Part shown: positions 54,584 through 64,000 of the stretch, piece by piece
Numbering within the stretch: the stretch's first letter is position 1
How the letters are laid out: every line of letters begins with the position of its first letter
Assembly: GCA_003987725.1 (NCBI GenBank)
Contig: RXJH01000002.1
Span: 36,411-100,410 of the forward strand
From: Hyphomicrobium sp.
Lineage (GTDB): Bacteria > Pseudomonadota > Alphaproteobacteria > Rhizobiales > Hyphomicrobiaceae
Reading direction: 5' to 3'
Length of the DNA: 64,000 nucleotides
Made by a program: the position numbers and the translations under genes
The notes under the pieces: model-generated
Seen by the model: only the letters and a program-made list of their open reading frames with translations
What the model was told of the DNA's origin: nothing
Database searches by the model: none

Positions 54584-55783
54584 CTAGCGCGTAAGCGCCG
54601 CAACGCCCGGCAATTCCCGTCCTTCGAGCCACTCGAGGAACGCGCCGCCCGCAGTCGAAACATACGTGAAATCGTCTGTCACGCCTGCGGAATTCAATGC
54701 CGCAACCGTGTCACCGCCACCGGCAACCGACACGAGCTTACCAGCTTTCGTCAAAGCTGCGGCAGCGCGGGCAAGCGCGAACGTACCATCGCCGAACGGC
54801 GCAATTTCGAACGCCCCAAGCGGACCGTTCCAGAGCAAGGTTCTGGTGTGCTCGAGCAAAGCACTAGTCCGCGCGACGGACTGCGGACCGACGTCCAAGA
54901 TCATGGCGTCGGCGGGGACGTTGCTGACGGTCACGACTTTGTGCACGGCCCCTTCCTTGAACTCCGTCGCGACGACCGCATCGACGGGAAGCACGATCTC
55001 GCAACCCTTTTGCTTGGCTTCCGTCATGATGTCCCGCGCGGTGCTATGGAAATCCGGCTCCGCGAGCGACTTTCCAACCGCAATGCCCATCGCCTGCAGG
55101 AACGTGTTCGCCATGCCGCCGCCGATGATGAGGTGATCGACCTTCGCGACAAGGTTCGTCAAAACCGGAATTTTCGTCGAAACCTTCGCGCCACCGACGA
55201 CCGCTGCCGTCGGGCGCTTCGGATTTTCGAGTGCTGTCCTGAGCGCGTTGATTTCTTCCATCAGCAGCGGACCGGCGTAGGAGGGAAGAAAATGCGTCAA
55301 CCCCTCGGTCGAGGCATGCGCGCGGTGCGCACACGAAAACGCGTCACCGACGAAGATATCGCCGAGCTTTGCAAGCTCCCCCGCGAACGCCGGATCGTTC
55401 TTTTCTTCGCCCTTGTGGAAGCGAAGGTTTTCGAGAACGGCGACACCGCCATCGCTGAGCTTAGCGACCGTGTCGGCGGCCTGCGCGCCGATGCAGTCGC
55501 CACTGAACGCGACTGTCCGGCCGAGAAGGCGTTGCAGCGTCTCTGCGATCGGCCGCAAAGAGAACTCGGCCTCGGGCCCGTTCTTCGGCCGTCCGAAATG
55601 CGAGATAACTATGACCTTGGCGCCGCGATCGGCGAGCGCGTTCAGCCCCGGAAGTAGACGCTCGAGGCGCGTCGCGTCGGTCACTTTTCCATCGCGTACC
55701 GGAACGTTGAGATCCGCTCGAACGATGACGCGCTTGCCTTTGACGTCAATGCCGTCCGTCGTCTTCAACTTGTCGAGGTTCAT
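54584..55783 (-). CDS. pgk: Phosphoglycerate kinase
   Basis: 399 residues. N-domain with RVIVRADLNVPVRDGKVTDATRLER and the substrate-binding SHFGRPK. Hinge and C-domain with AVVGGAKVSTKI, LIIGGGMANTFL, LWNGPLGAFE and the final VAGGGDTVAALN. Interconverts 1,3-bisphosphoglycerate and 3-phosphoglycerate, which in serine-cycle methylotrophs links to phosphoglycerate produced by glycerate kinase. Follows tkt by 53 bp. Confidence 0.97.
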   Translation of the reverse strand: MNLDKLKTTDGIDVKGKRVIVRADLNVPVRDGKVTDATRLERLLPGLNALADRGAKVIVISHFGRPKNGPEAEFSLRPIAETLQRLLGRTVAFSGDCIGAQAADTVAKLSDGGVAVLENLRFHKGEEKNDPAFAGELAKLGDIFVGDAFSCAHRAHASTEGLTHFLPSYAGPLLMEEINALRTALENPKRPTAAVVGGAKVSTKIPVLTNLVAKVDHLIIGGGMANTFLQAMGIAVGKSLAEPDFHSTARDIMTEAKQKGCEIVLPVDAVVATEFKEGAVHKVVTVSNVPADAMILDVGPQSVARTSALLEHTRTLLWNGPLGAFEIAPFGDGTFALARAAAALTKAGKLVSVAGGGDTVAALNSAGVTDDFTYVSTAGGAFLEWLEGRELPGVAALTR

Positions 55784-55836
55784 TCGACTACCGTTCCGAT
55801 ATTCAGATGCTGCAATTGCGTGTCGTCAGCCCGTCA

Positions 55837-57843
55837 TCAGGATTTTGAAATGACGCGGCGCGCCTCGGCAGCGACATGTGCCGCCGTGATGCCGAAGTGC
55901 TCGTAAAGCTTGCCCGCAGGTGCCGACGCGCCGAAACCGTGCATGCCGACAAAGGCATCGGACTTGCGAAGCCATTCGAACCAGCTCTGCTCAGTGCCCG
56001 CTTCGACCGCAACGCGCGGCGCGTCGCCCAGAACCTCGCGCTGATAGCTCTCGGGCTGCGCACGGAAGAGTTCGAACGATGGCACCGAGACAACGGCTGC
56101 GCCGATGCCATCCTTTGCAAGAGCGGCCGCCGCTTCGACGGCAAGGCCGACCTCGGAGCCCGTTGCGAGCAGCGTCACGTCGCGCTTGCCTTCGGCCGGT
56201 TTCAGAACATAGGCGCCCTTCGCGCTCAGGTTCTCGCTACCGTCGGTGCGAAGATTGGGAACCGCTTGCCGAGAGAGAGCCAGAACTGAGGGCCCCGCTT
56301 CGGATGCAATGGCAAGTTCCCAGCATTCGGCCGTCTCTATGCCGTCAGCCGGGCGGAAGACCTTGACGTTCGGAATCGCGCGCAGCGAGCTCAAATGCTC
56401 GACGGGCTGATGCGTCGGTCCGTCTTCACCGAGCCCGATCGAGTCGTGCGTCAGCACGTAAAGCACGCGCTGCTGCATCAGGGCCGAGAGGCGGATCGAC
56501 GGACGGCAATAATCAGCGAAAACGAGGAAGGTGCCGCCATACGGAATGAACGAGCCCGAAAGCGCGAGGCCGTTCATCGCCGCGGCCATGCCATGTTCGC
56601 GCACACCGTAGTGAATGTAATTGCCGGAGAAGTTCTCAGGCGTCACCGAATTGTGATGCTTCGTCCGCGTACCGTTGGATCCCGTGAGATCGGCAGATCC
56701 GCCGATCAACTCAGGCAGCACCGGCACCAGGCGCTCGATGGTCAGCTGCGACCAGACACGCGTCGCGCGTTTCGCGCTATCGCCGGCGAATGCACTCTTC
56801 GTCTCCTCGATCGCCTTGGCGACGACATCCTTCGTGGCCCGTCCCTCGATCAAGGATTTCGCCTCGGCACTCGCATTGGATACGCGCTTGGCCCATTCGG
56901 CGCGGAGCTTTCCGTGCGCACTGCCGACAGCGCGCCATGCGGCGAGGATGTGATCGGGAATCTCGAACGGCGCATAAGGCCAGCCGAGCTTCTCGCGCGT
57001 ATTCTTGATCTCTTCGGCGCCGAGCGGTTCGCCGTGCGCCGACGATTTGCCAGCCTTATTGGGCGAGCCGTAACCAATCTGCGTCTTGCAGGCGATGAGC
57101 CAAGGCTTCGATGGATCACCCTTGGCCGCTTTGATCGCCGCTGCGACGGCGGCAGTATCGTGGCCGTCGACGCGCACCGTGTTCCAGCCCGACGCTTCGA
57201 AGCGCTTCACTTCGCTGTCCGACACCGAAAGGCTGGTCGCGCCGTCGATGGTGATCGAGTTATCGTCCCAGAGTACGATCAGCTTGCCGAGCTTCAAGTG
57301 TCCCGCAAGTGAAATGGCTTCCTGGCTGATGCCCTCCATCAGACATCCGTCACCGGCGATAACGTAGGTATGATAATCGATGAGGTCCGAGCCGACGCGC
57401 GCCGCGAGCAAGCGTTCCGAGAGTGCCATGCCAACGGCATTGGCGAGGCCCTGCCCCAGCGGACCTGTCGTCGTCTCGATCCCGGGAGCGTGGCCGTATT
57501 CCGGGTGCCCGGCCGTCTTCGATCCGAATTGACGGAAGTTCTTGATCTCCTCGATCGTCATTCCGGGATAGCCGGTGAGATAAAGGAGCGAATAGAGCAG
57601 CATCGACCCATGACCGGCCGAGAGCACGAAGCGATCGCGGTTCGGCCAATCAGGCGCACTCGCGTCGAACCTCAGAGCTTCAGTAAAGAGCACAGTGGCG
57701 GCATCGGCCATGCCCATGGGCATTCCAGGATGGCCGGAATTGGCCGCCTGGACGGCATCCATCGCTAACGCGCGGATGGCATTGGCCATTTCGCCGAGGC
57801 TTGCTGCCTGCGACGTGTCGGCCTTGGTCTGGACTTTACTCAT
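55837..57843 (-). CDS. tkt: Transketolase
   Basis: 668 residues from the ATG at 57843; the open frame extends to 57993 but the longer N-terminus is not protein-like. Thiamine-diphosphate features include [18 protein letters not shown], the GDGCLMEG..E motif, [13 protein letters not shown], and the pyrimidine-domain [19 protein letters not shown] and [19 protein letters not shown]. Transfers two-carbon units in the pentose phosphate pathway. tkt-pgk order is common in alphaproteobacteria; gap is not found between them here. Confidence 0.97.
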   Translation of the reverse strand: MSKVQTKADTSQAASLGEMANAIRALAMDAVQAANSGHPGMPMGMADAATVLFTEALRFDASAPDWPNRDRFVLSAGHGSMLLYSLLYLTGYPGMTIEEIKNFRQFGSKTAGHPEYGHAPGIETTTGPLGQGLANAVGMALSERLLAARVGSDLIDYHTYVIAGDGCLMEGISQEAISLAGHLKLGKLIVLWDDNSITIDGATSLSVSDSEVKRFEASGWNTVRVDGHDTAAVAAAIKAAKGDPSKPWLIACKTQIGYGSPNKAGKSSAHGEPLGAEEIKNTREKLGWPYAPFEIPDHILAAWRAVGSAHGKLRAEWAKRVSNASAEAKSLIEGRATKDVVAKAIEETKSAFAGDSAKRATRVWSQLTIERLVPVLPELIGGSADLTGSNGTRTKHHNSVTPENFSGNYIHYGVREHGMAAAMNGLALSGSFIPYGGTFLVFADYCRPSIRLSALMQQRVLYVLTHDSIGLGEDGPTHQPVEHLSSLRAIPNVKVFRPADGIETAECWELAIASEAGPSVLALSRQAVPNLRTDGSENLSAKGAYVLKPAEGKRDVTLLATGSEVGLAVEAAAALAKDGIGAAVVSVPSFELFRAQPESYQREVLGDAPRVAVEAGTEQSWFEWLRKSDAFVGMHGFGASAPAGKLYEHFGITAAHVAAEARRVISKS

Positions 57844-58016
57844 TCTGTTCGTGGGTCCGTTTTCATAAGCGCCGCGGGCGCCGCCGCAAGGTCGAGGGAC
57901 ATTTACCGGGGAGTTGCAGCCCCGTCTACCGCGCTGACACCCTTGGTGCACGGCAAAAAGGCCCCCTCCGAACCCTTTCGCGGTGGGGACCAAGTGTCAC
58001 GCTCAGGAGGCAAACA

Positions 58017-59870
58017 TCACGCTCCGGATGCAATTCCGCCAGCCTTGGCCTTGGCTTTTGCGTCACGCTGGCTCTTCTCGCTCTGCGCGAGCTTCGCCTC
58101 CTCCACCTCGTCCTCACGGAACAGCTTATCGAGCATGGCCTGCGACGTTCGTGCCCGCTCCAAGAGCTTTTCGACGTCCGACGACAGCTTGTAGTCCTCG
58201 TTGAGACGGCGCTCGTCATGGTCCCTGAAGGTCTGGACGATCCGGCTCGCAACCCGCTCGGAATACCCGAGACCAAGCATCAACGATCGCGTCAGATCGA
58301 GAGACGCCAGAAAGGTCTCGCGCCGGATCGCGGCAACACCGAGATCGAGCAGCCGATAAGCGTGCATACGGTCGCGCGCACGCGCGTAGATCGGAACGTG
58401 CGGATAGTGCTTCTTGACGTATTCGGCCGCCCGCATGGACGCTTCGACGTCGTCAATCGCGAGCACGAACGCACGCGCCTTGTCCGTCTGCGCCGCCTCG
58501 AGCACCTCGGGCCGGCTGGCGTCGCCGAAGAAGGCCTTGCTGCCGAAGCGTTTGACGAAATCGACCTGCTCCACGCTGATGTCGAGCGCCGTAAACGGAA
58601 TGCCTTTCGCGCGCAGGATACGCGCCACGATCTGCCCAAAGCGTCCGAACCCTGCGATCACGACATGCCCGTCGTTTTCCGGCAGCGTATCGAACGGGCG
58701 CGTCGGCGCCTTCGCTTTCTTGGAGAGCACGCGGTCGAGCAGCAGCAGCACCGGCGTCATCGCCATCGAGAGCGTGATCACGACTGCGAGAATTTGCGAA
58801 GGGTTACTGCCGAGGACACCAGCAGCCTCACCCACCGATAGCAGCACGAAGGCGAATTCGCCGCCCTGCGATAGAGCGAAGGCAAGTCGCCGCGATGGCC
58901 CCGGTTCAAGTCCCTGCCAGCGCCCCAACAGAAACAGAACAACCGACTTCACGACGATCAGCGACGCCGTGAGCGCCACGATCAGCCCTGGCTCGGCCAG
59001 CAGAAGTCCGAGGTTCAGCGACATGCCAATGGCCGTGAAGAAGATCCCGAGCAGCAAGCCTTCAAAAGGCGCGATGTCCGCCTCGAGCTCGTGCCGGTAG
59101 CTGCTTTCAGCGAGAAGAGCACCCGCGATGAACGCACCAAGCGAAGCCGACAACCCGACGGCTTCCATGATCAGCGTGATGCCGACGACCGTCAAAAGTC
59201 CGGCTGCCGTCATGGCTTCCTTCACGCGCGACAAGGCGACGAGACGCAGAAACGCATCGAGCACGTAGCGCCCGACGACGACGACGAGAACGATCGTCCC
59301 GAGCCCCTTGGCAAACGCAACGTAGTCGATCACCGGCGCCGCCTTGGCTGCCGTCACCGCGAAATAGGGCGCCAACGCAATGAGCGGAATGGCGGCAAGG
59401 TCCTGGAACAAGAGCACCGAGAACGCGAGCCGGCCGTGTCGACTTGAAAGTTCCTTGTTCTCTTCGAGAACCTGGAGAGCAAAGGCCGTCGAAGACAGCG
59501 CCAGAGCCGCGCCTGCGAATAGCGACGGCTGCCACTGCGTTCCGAAAAACAGAATGCCGACGAACGCCAGCGCGAGTGAGGTGATCGCCACCTGCAATGT
59601 ACCGATGCCGAAGATGGCCTGCCGCATGGCCCAAAGTCGCTTGGGGCGCAGCTCCAATCCGATCAAAAACAGCAGCAGTACGACGCCGAATTCCGCGAAA
59701 TGCAGAACTTGCTGCGCATCCTGCTCAGAAAACAGCCGCCCGACGCCGTACGGTCCGAGCACGACGCCGGCAATGAGATAGCCAAGAACAGCCGCAATGC
59801 CGAGCCAGCGGGCAAGGGGTGCCGCAAGCGCCAAGGCCGCGAGGAGGATGGCAAGTTCGTGGAGTGTCAC
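58017..59870 (-). CDS. Monovalent cation:proton antiporter-2 (KefB/KefC-like)
   Basis: 617 residues starting at GTG (59870). About twelve membrane helices occupy 1-380, with LALSSTAFALQVLEENKEL and FALSQGGEFAFVLLS characteristic of the CPA2 family. A cytosolic TrkA-N NAD-binding domain follows, with HVVIAGFGRFGQIVARIL, and a charged C-terminal tail (about 520-617). KefB/C types export K+ in response to glutathione adducts; whether this one does is inferred from the family. Confidence 0.9.
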   Translation of the reverse strand: MTLHELAILLAALALAAPLARWLGIAAVLGYLIAGVVLGPYGVGRLFSEQDAQQVLHFAEFGVVLLLFLIGLELRPKRLWAMRQAIFGIGTLQVAITSLALAFVGILFFGTQWQPSLFAGAALALSSTAFALQVLEENKELSSRHGRLAFSVLLFQDLAAIPLIALAPYFAVTAAKAAPVIDYVAFAKGLGTIVLVVVVGRYVLDAFLRLVALSRVKEAMTAAGLLTVVGITLIMEAVGLSASLGAFIAGALLAESSYRHELEADIAPFEGLLLGIFFTAIGMSLNLGLLLAEPGLIVALTASLIVVKSVVLFLLGRWQGLEPGPSRRLAFALSQGGEFAFVLLSVGEAAGVLGSNPSQILAVVITLSMAMTPVLLLLDRVLSKKAKAPTRPFDTLPENDGHVVIAGFGRFGQIVARILRAKGIPFTALDISVEQVDFVKRFGSKAFFGDASRPEVLEAAQTDKARAFVLAIDDVEASMRAAEYVKKHYPHVPIYARARDRMHAYRLLDLGVAAIRRETFLASLDLTRSLMLGLGYSERVASRIVQTFRDHDERRLNEDYKLSSDVEKLLERARTSQAMLDKLFREDEVEEAKLAQSEKSQRDAKAKAKAGGIASGA

Positions 59871-60081
59871 TCTGTCTGTCCCCGCTGTTCTAGCTATGCG
59901 GCGGCGGCCGCGAGGTTACACTGCGGTCCACAATACGCCACCCGACCATGTTGTATGACAACCCGAATCCGGGCCGTAGGAAAAGGGGGTAACATCCCGC
60001 CCGCGCGAAAAGCGTGGCACGCGCGTGCGACACATTGAATTCAAATTTAAGCTTAGAGCGCCCAAACTCGGCGTCTTCTAT

Positions 60082-60684
60082 TCAGGGCAGCGGATGCGCT
60101 TCGACGACCAGACCCCCGTCCTCCTGCCATCCATCGCTTCCATCGCGATACCACGCGACGTTTTTATAGCCGAAGCTCAAGGCGCGCTTCGCAGCGTTCC
60201 AGCTCATCCAGCAATTCTTGAGACAGAAAAAGACGAGCGTCTTCGACTTGTCGCCCTTGGTCAGCATCTCGAGATTGCGCTGAAAATAATCGGAGGCGTT
60301 GGACGACAACACGCCATAGCCGACATTCGCCAGCCACACCGCATCTTCGATCGTCATGTGCGATGTATCGCGCCAGATCGTACCGGGCGGCAGACCTGCA
60401 GGTTTTGGCGGATGCGGATAAACATCGATGAAGATTGCAGTTTTTCGAGACCAGAGCTTCATCGCCTCGGTATTCGAAAGAACCTTCGCGCCTTCTAACG
60501 TCAGCGGGACGGGCTTTCGATAATTGTCCGTGCGGTATGAATGCGGTTCGGGAGGCGGCTCGCCGGAGGGTGCGGGGCCCGAAACATCCTCCTCGGCATG
60601 GCCGTCGAGGGCGACCGCTATTGGCATCCAAAGCGCAACGCAAACGCTCAGCACAACGAGCATGAAAAGACGTGGCAGAACCAT
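60082..60684 (-). CDS. PQQ-dependent catabolism-associated CXXCW motif protein
   Basis: 200 residues from the ATG at 60684 (the longer frame starts with GTG at 60714). Signal peptide to about 28 (cleavage Ala-Val-Ala-Leu-Asp). The fold resembles a rhodanese domain, but the active-site loop is CLKNCW at 154-159, the family signature. It is found next to quinoprotein alcohol dehydrogenases and probably serves maturation of periplasmic proteins. Last gene of the xox cluster, 95 bp after xoxJ. Confidence 0.9.
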   Translation of the reverse strand: MVLPRLFMLVVLSVCVALWMPIAVALDGHAEEDVSGPAPSGEPPPEPHSYRTDNYRKPVPLTLEGAKVLSNTEAMKLWSRKTAIFIDVYPHPPKPAGLPPGTIWRDTSHMTIEDAVWLANVGYGVLSSNASDYFQRNLEMLTKGDKSKTLVFFCLKNCWMSWNAAKRALSFGYKNVAWYRDGSDGWQEDGGLVVEAHPLP

Positions 60685-60779
60685 CTCAGACACGTCTCTT
60701 GCCGATTGCCCCACCTGGGAATTGAAGGCGCGAAAAGCGGCGAATGAAGTCCGCCGCTTCTAACGTGACGTCTCCCATC

Positions 60780-61742
60780 TTACGGCGTTGCCGAAGCGGG
60801 AGCCGGTGATGGCGCCGCCGCCGCATCTCCCGCCGGCGCAGGCTCCGCCGAGGCCGACGTGCGCGGCTTGGTGATCCTCTCCGTCGACGTATCGTCATCG
60901 ACGAGCAGCGGCACGCCGTAATCGAGCAGCACCTTGTCGATATCGCCCTGCCGTTTGCGAATGACGTCGTTGAGCTGGCGCTTCCAAGCATCGTCGCCGT
61001 TACGCACGCCCATCGTGATGCGGAATGCAATCTTCGACGCGCCCGTTTCCTTGACGAGAGGAACGACGACGAGCGGCTCGCCGTCACGCGCAGCCCAATA
61101 GGCAGCGATCGGGCCCCACAGGATACCCGCATCGACGTCACCCTTGCGGATGTCGTCCACCATGTCCTTGGCCGGATTTTCGTAGCGGCGGTCGACCATC
61201 ATCGGATAGCCGTGGACGTTGGACATCAGGCCGTAATGTGCAGCGAGCGTCCCGCCTGCCGAGCCCTGCTGAACTCCGAACTTCTTTCCCTGAAGGCGGG
61301 GATCGGCGAGCGTATCGACGCCGTCGAGGCCAGTGCCCTTTTTGTAGATGAGCGCCGACGTCGAACGATAAATCGCGTTTGTATTGAGCACGAGGTCGTC
61401 GCCCTGCCCCCAGCCAATGACGAGATCGCAGCGCTTGGCGCCGAGCGTCATGCGCACGAACCCTGTTGCTTTGGGAAACCACGTATAAACGACCGGCAGC
61501 TTCAGCTCATCGCCGATGATGTTGGCGATCTTGTTTTCGAAACCCTCTTCCTTCTGATTTGAAAACGGAAGATCTGCGGGATCGGCGCAAACGCGCAGCT
61601 GCTGCCGATTGACGAGATCCGCCTTGGGTGCATCGGCAGCGCTCGAAGGAAATGCGAAAGCAAATATCGAAATGGCTGCGCAAATTCCGAGCGCCAACGC
61701 AGGCGTCGGAATGGATGAAATGTTGAGCGCTTGTTTCCTCAC
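60780..61742 (-). CDS. xoxJ: XoxJ: quinoprotein-dehydrogenase-associated periplasmic binding protein
   Basis: 320 residues from a GTG at 61742, preceded by AAAAGG; the open frame starts at 61889 but its first 49 codons look non-coding. Signal peptide 1-36 (cleavage Ser-Ala-Ala-Asp). The solute-binding fold has LRVCADPADLPFSNQKEEGFENKIA, AYTWFPK-like segment YTWFPKATGFVRMTL and the CDLVIGWGQGDDLVLNT loop, the family hallmark. XoxJ binds and may activate XoxF. An Ala/Pro/Ser tail after about 285 is present in many homologues. Confidence 0.9.
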   Translation of the reverse strand: MRKQALNISSIPTPALALGICAAISIFAFAFPSSAADAPKADLVNRQQLRVCADPADLPFSNQKEEGFENKIANIIGDELKLPVVYTWFPKATGFVRMTLGAKRCDLVIGWGQGDDLVLNTNAIYRSTSALIYKKGTGLDGVDTLADPRLQGKKFGVQQGSAGGTLAAHYGLMSNVHGYPMMVDRRYENPAKDMVDDIRKGDVDAGILWGPIAAYWAARDGEPLVVVPLVKETGASKIAFRITMGVRNGDDAWKRQLNDVIRKRQGDIDKVLLDYGVPLLVDDDTSTERITKPRTSASAEPAPAGDAAAAPSPAPASATP

Positions 61743-61936
61743 GTTGGTAACCTTTTTGTTATGGCGGCGTGAACGTCGCGGCTCCTGATATGGAGTGGGG
61801 GCACGTCGCAAATGCGACCCGCCCCCCTCTAAGCCCTTGCTTGCGATTTCTTGGCGGTCTAGCGCGACACCGACGCGCCGGACCGTCAATCAAGTCTGAC
61901 AATCATATGATGAGAACTGGAGAAAATTCCAGATCC

Positions 61937-62824
61937 TCAACCCGTGCATTCGTCGGCAGACTTTTTGGCTTCCGGCGAGATATCTTCGCGGCCATTCGGA
62001 CGTCCCGGAGGCATACCTGTCTTGCTGTCGGTCGCGTAGTAGGAACGTGCCTTAATGTACGTGTAGATATCGTCGATGTAGCACATGATGTTCTTGTCTT
62101 CACCGAACGCCGGCATGACGTATTCCGTACCGGCGCGGTTCACGACGCGGCCGCTCGAAACCGTCGCAATGAACGTATTGTAATCCATCGTCTTCAAGCT
62201 TTCCGCCAGCGCCGGAGCGAAGGTGCTGCCGAGAGCGTTCGGACCGTGGCAGACGTGGCAAGCGTCGTGATAACGGCGGAAACCGTTCCAGGTGCCCCAG
62301 TCAACCATGTAGTCCTTCGTAACGACGGGGACAGGATCGCCGTCTTTGTTGCGATAGCGGCCATCTTCGAACTTGATGCCCTCGCTCTTGGCGAGATCGC
62401 TGACCGGGTTCGGATAGACGGCATCGCCATCGGCCTTGCGCGATCCCGCGGGCGGCGAGTTCGGATCGTCCGGATTCGGCGCAGCAGACGAAGCTGCGGG
62501 AGCAGCAGGTGCTGCTGCGGGCGCGGCAGCTTCCGCGACCTGCTGCGGCGCTGCGGGTGCAGGCGCCGGCGCAGCTTCAGCCTTCTTCTCAGGCTCGGCA
62601 GCGGGAGCCGGAGCGGGTGCTGCGGCCTCTACCGGCTTCGCGGGTTCTGCAGCAGGAGTCGCGGCAGCCTCAGACTTCGCTTCCGGCGCGGGAGCGGATG
62701 TCGATGCTGCGGGCTTCTCTTCCGGCTTGTTCTGTTCTTGGCAAGCGGCAGCGCCCGCCGCGGCGCAGGCCATCAGGGCGACGGCCATTCTCTTACTAAA
62801 CTTGTTCACGAGGTTCCTCTTCAT
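61937..62824 (-). CDS. xoxG: XoxG-type cytochrome c with long N-terminal linker
   Basis: 295 residues from the ATG at 62824. A hydrophobic start ends in AAGAAAC with Cys28, a possible lipobox, so the protein may be membrane-anchored. Residues 33-118 are Ala/Pro/Glu-rich linker. The cytochrome domain (about 120-290) has a single haem site CHVCH (Cys189, Cys192, His193) and Met237 in VMPAFGED as likely axial ligand. XoxG accepts electrons from XoxF and passes them to a downstream c-type cytochrome and oxidase. The linker makes it longer than typical XoxG. Confidence 0.88.
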   Translation of the reverse strand: MKRNLVNKFSKRMAVALMACAAAGAAACQEQNKPEEKPAASTSAPAPEAKSEAAATPAAEPAKPVEAAAPAPAPAAEPEKKAEAAPAPAPAAPQQVAEAAAPAAAPAAPAASSAAPNPDDPNSPPAGSRKADGDAVYPNPVSDLAKSEGIKFEDGRYRNKDGDPVPVVTKDYMVDWGTWNGFRRYHDACHVCHGPNALGSTFAPALAESLKTMDYNTFIATVSSGRVVNRAGTEYVMPAFGEDKNIMCYIDDIYTYIKARSYYATDSKTGMPPGRPNGREDISPEAKKSADECTG

Positions 62825-63031
62825 CCTGTCAATTATTTCCACGAGTCCGCTCTGCACTGACCATTTCCCGATCCCTTTTTTTATTATCGTAGATCATGGA
62901 CGGTAAGCCGCCGTTCGCCGAGCATGCGCTTGTAGCGTCGCATTTATGAGCGAAAGAAGATCGCCACTTGTCGCGCCGTCGTTTGTATGCGGCCGTTAGT
63001 TTCTTCGGACAAGGACTGATTACGGACGACA

Positions 63032-63066
63032 AAGAGCCGGCGCAGGTTTCCCCGCACCGGCTCCCC
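63032..63066 (-). terminator. Terminator-like hairpin after xoxF
   Basis: GAGCCGG (63035-63041) pairs with CCGGCTC (63058-63064), with further internal pairs, and is followed on the minus strand by TTTG. It may reduce read-through from xoxF into xoxG. Confidence 0.65.
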
Positions 63067-63084
63067 TATTTCTAGGCTAGCGCC

Positions 63085-64000
63085 TTATGGGAGGGCGAAC
63101 ACGGTGAGCGAGCCACCGAGGTTCGTGTACTCCGAAAGACCAGCGTAGCCACCGACAGCACCGAGACCATCGGTCGGGTTCGTCAAGCCAGCAGCAAGAC
63201 CGATACCGGCCCAACCACCAACGCCCGAGAAGATGCCAACGTATTGCTTACCGCCGTGGCTGTAAGTCATAGCGTTGCCGATGATGCCCGACGGCGTCTT
63301 GAACTTGAAGAGCTCCTTGCCATCCTTCTGGTCGACGGCTTTGAAGTAGCCTTCGAGCGTGCCGTAGAAGGCAACGCCGCCAGCGGTGGTCAGAGCACCC
63401 GACCAGACCGAGAACTGCTCAGGCTTCGACCAGACGATCTTGCCCTTTGCACCGTCCCAAGCGATGAAGTTACCCATGCGCTTCGGCTCATCCGGACCCG
63501 GGAACATGGACAGCGTGGCGCCAACGTAAGGCTGACCAGCCGTGTACGAAACCTTGAACGGTTCGTAGTCCATGCAAACGTGGTTCGTCGGAACGTAGAA
63601 CAAGCCGGTCAGCTTCGAGTAAGAAGCGGGCTGCTGGTCCTTGGAACCGAGAGCTGCAGGGCAGACGCCCTTCGTGTTCACGTCGGCACCCTTGCCATCC
63701 TTGAACGTCGAGTACTTGGCGACGCGGATCGGACGGCCATAGTCCTTAGAGGACTTGTCCATGTCGACGCCGGTTGCCCAGTTCACGACCGGATCATACT
63801 TCTCAGCGACGAGAAGCTCACCCGTTGCACGATCCCAGGTGTAGCCGAAGCCGTTACGGTCAAAGTGAGTTGCCGTTTTACGCTTCGTTCCATCGAAATC
63901 GAGCTCAGCGAGGATCGGCTCGTTGATGCCGTCATAGTCCCACTCGTCGAACGGCGTCATCTGGTATGCCCACTTGGCAACACCGGTGTCGACGTCACGA
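63085..64000 (-). CDS. xoxF: Lanthanide-dependent methanol dehydrogenase XoxF, C-terminal part
   Basis: The 305 C-terminal codons of a PQQ propeller enzyme, cut by the right edge. The visible start includes [13 protein letters not shown] followed by DEWDYDG. In that motif the first Asp (codon 63937-63939) is the catalytic base and the second (63931-63933) is the extra lanthanide ligand that MxaF lacks (it has Ala). The segments [39 protein letters not shown] and the C-terminal TVFALP place it in the XoxF5 clade. Oxidises methanol in the periplasm with Ln and PQQ. Confidence 0.93.
   Translation of the reverse strand, partial: RDVDTGVAKWAYQMTPFDEWDYDGINEPILAELDFDGTKRKTATHFDRNGFGYTWDRATGELLVAEKYDPVVNWATGVDMDKSSKDYGRPIRVAKYSTFKDGKGADVNTKGVCPAALGSKDQQPASYSKLTGLFYVPTNHVCMDYEPFKVSYTAGQPYVGATLSMFPGPDEPKRMGNFIAWDGAKGKIVWSKPEQFSVWSGALTTAGGVAFYGTLEGYFKAVDQKDGKELFKFKTPSGIIGNAMTYSHGGKQYVGIFSGVGGWAGIGLAAGLTNPTDGLGAVGGYAGLSEYTNLGGSLTVFALP

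Overview
The window reads as chromosome of a GC-rich methylotrophic alphaproteobacterium of the Hyphomicrobiales, most likely Hyphomicrobium or a close relative. The basis is a lanthanide-type methanol dehydrogenase cluster (xoxF-xoxG-xoxJ plus a CxxCW protein), a malyl-CoA lyase-type HpcH/HpaI enzyme as expected of the serine cycle, tandem alphaproteobacterial porins, IalB, SdhE, a two-TM coiled-coil polarity-type protein and alphaproteobacterial housekeeping genes. I saw no insertion sequence, prophage, CRISPR array, rRNA or tRNA gene. Genus assignment is inference from gene content.

Layout. 1-7.4 kb: a truncated Cys-rich secreted protein, agmatinase, small proteins, a DUF486 membrane protein, a putative outer-membrane protein, a YidB/DUF937 protein, AidB, and small Cys-rich exported proteins. 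7.4-9.4 kb: a structured intergenic region that may encode 6S RNA on the minus strand, then the malyl-CoA lyase-like gene and hspQ. 9.5-20.5 kb: ialB, a peptide/nickel-type binding protein overlapping an acyl-CoA ligase, mfd-sdhE, recG, and a VOC protein. 20.5-26.1 kb: DUF502, a TPR/SPOR protein, glmS and glmU. 26.4-33.4 kb: a SPOR-like membrane protein, a YpfJ-type zinc protein, malonyl-CoA decarboxylase, a papain-like small protein, a 28-residue membrane peptide, ycjX-ycjF. 33.4-36.9 kb: osmoregulated periplasmic glucan operon opgG-opgH. 36.9-40.7 kb: an AT-rich leader and two tandem porins. 40.8-45.1 kb: a CoxE-type VWA protein, a lipoprotein, a membrane protein, a ferredoxin reductase/ferredoxin pair, and an Hpt protein. 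45.5-52.5 kb: a large TipN-like protein, dipeptide epimerase, an MFS transporter, an unknown helical protein and FadL. 52.9-57.8 kb: tkt, pgk, ccdA, thiD. 58.0-64 kb: a KefB/C antiporter and the xox cluster, cut by the right edge.

How it fits together. Methanol is oxidised in the periplasm by XoxF (its Asp-Tyr-Asp lanthanide motif lies inside the window) with XoxG as electron acceptor and XoxJ as partner. C1 carbon would enter serine-cycle intermediates, one step of which is malyl-CoA cleavage. tkt and pgk serve central carbon metabolism. glmU/glmS, the epimerase, SPOR proteins, opgGH, porins and FadL build and maintain the envelope. No classical DNA-binding transcription regulator gene was recognised in the 64 kb.

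Names rest on recognition of motifs and family resemblance by eye; no database search was run. Start codons were trimmed to likely ribosome-binding sites where the longest frame was implausible.
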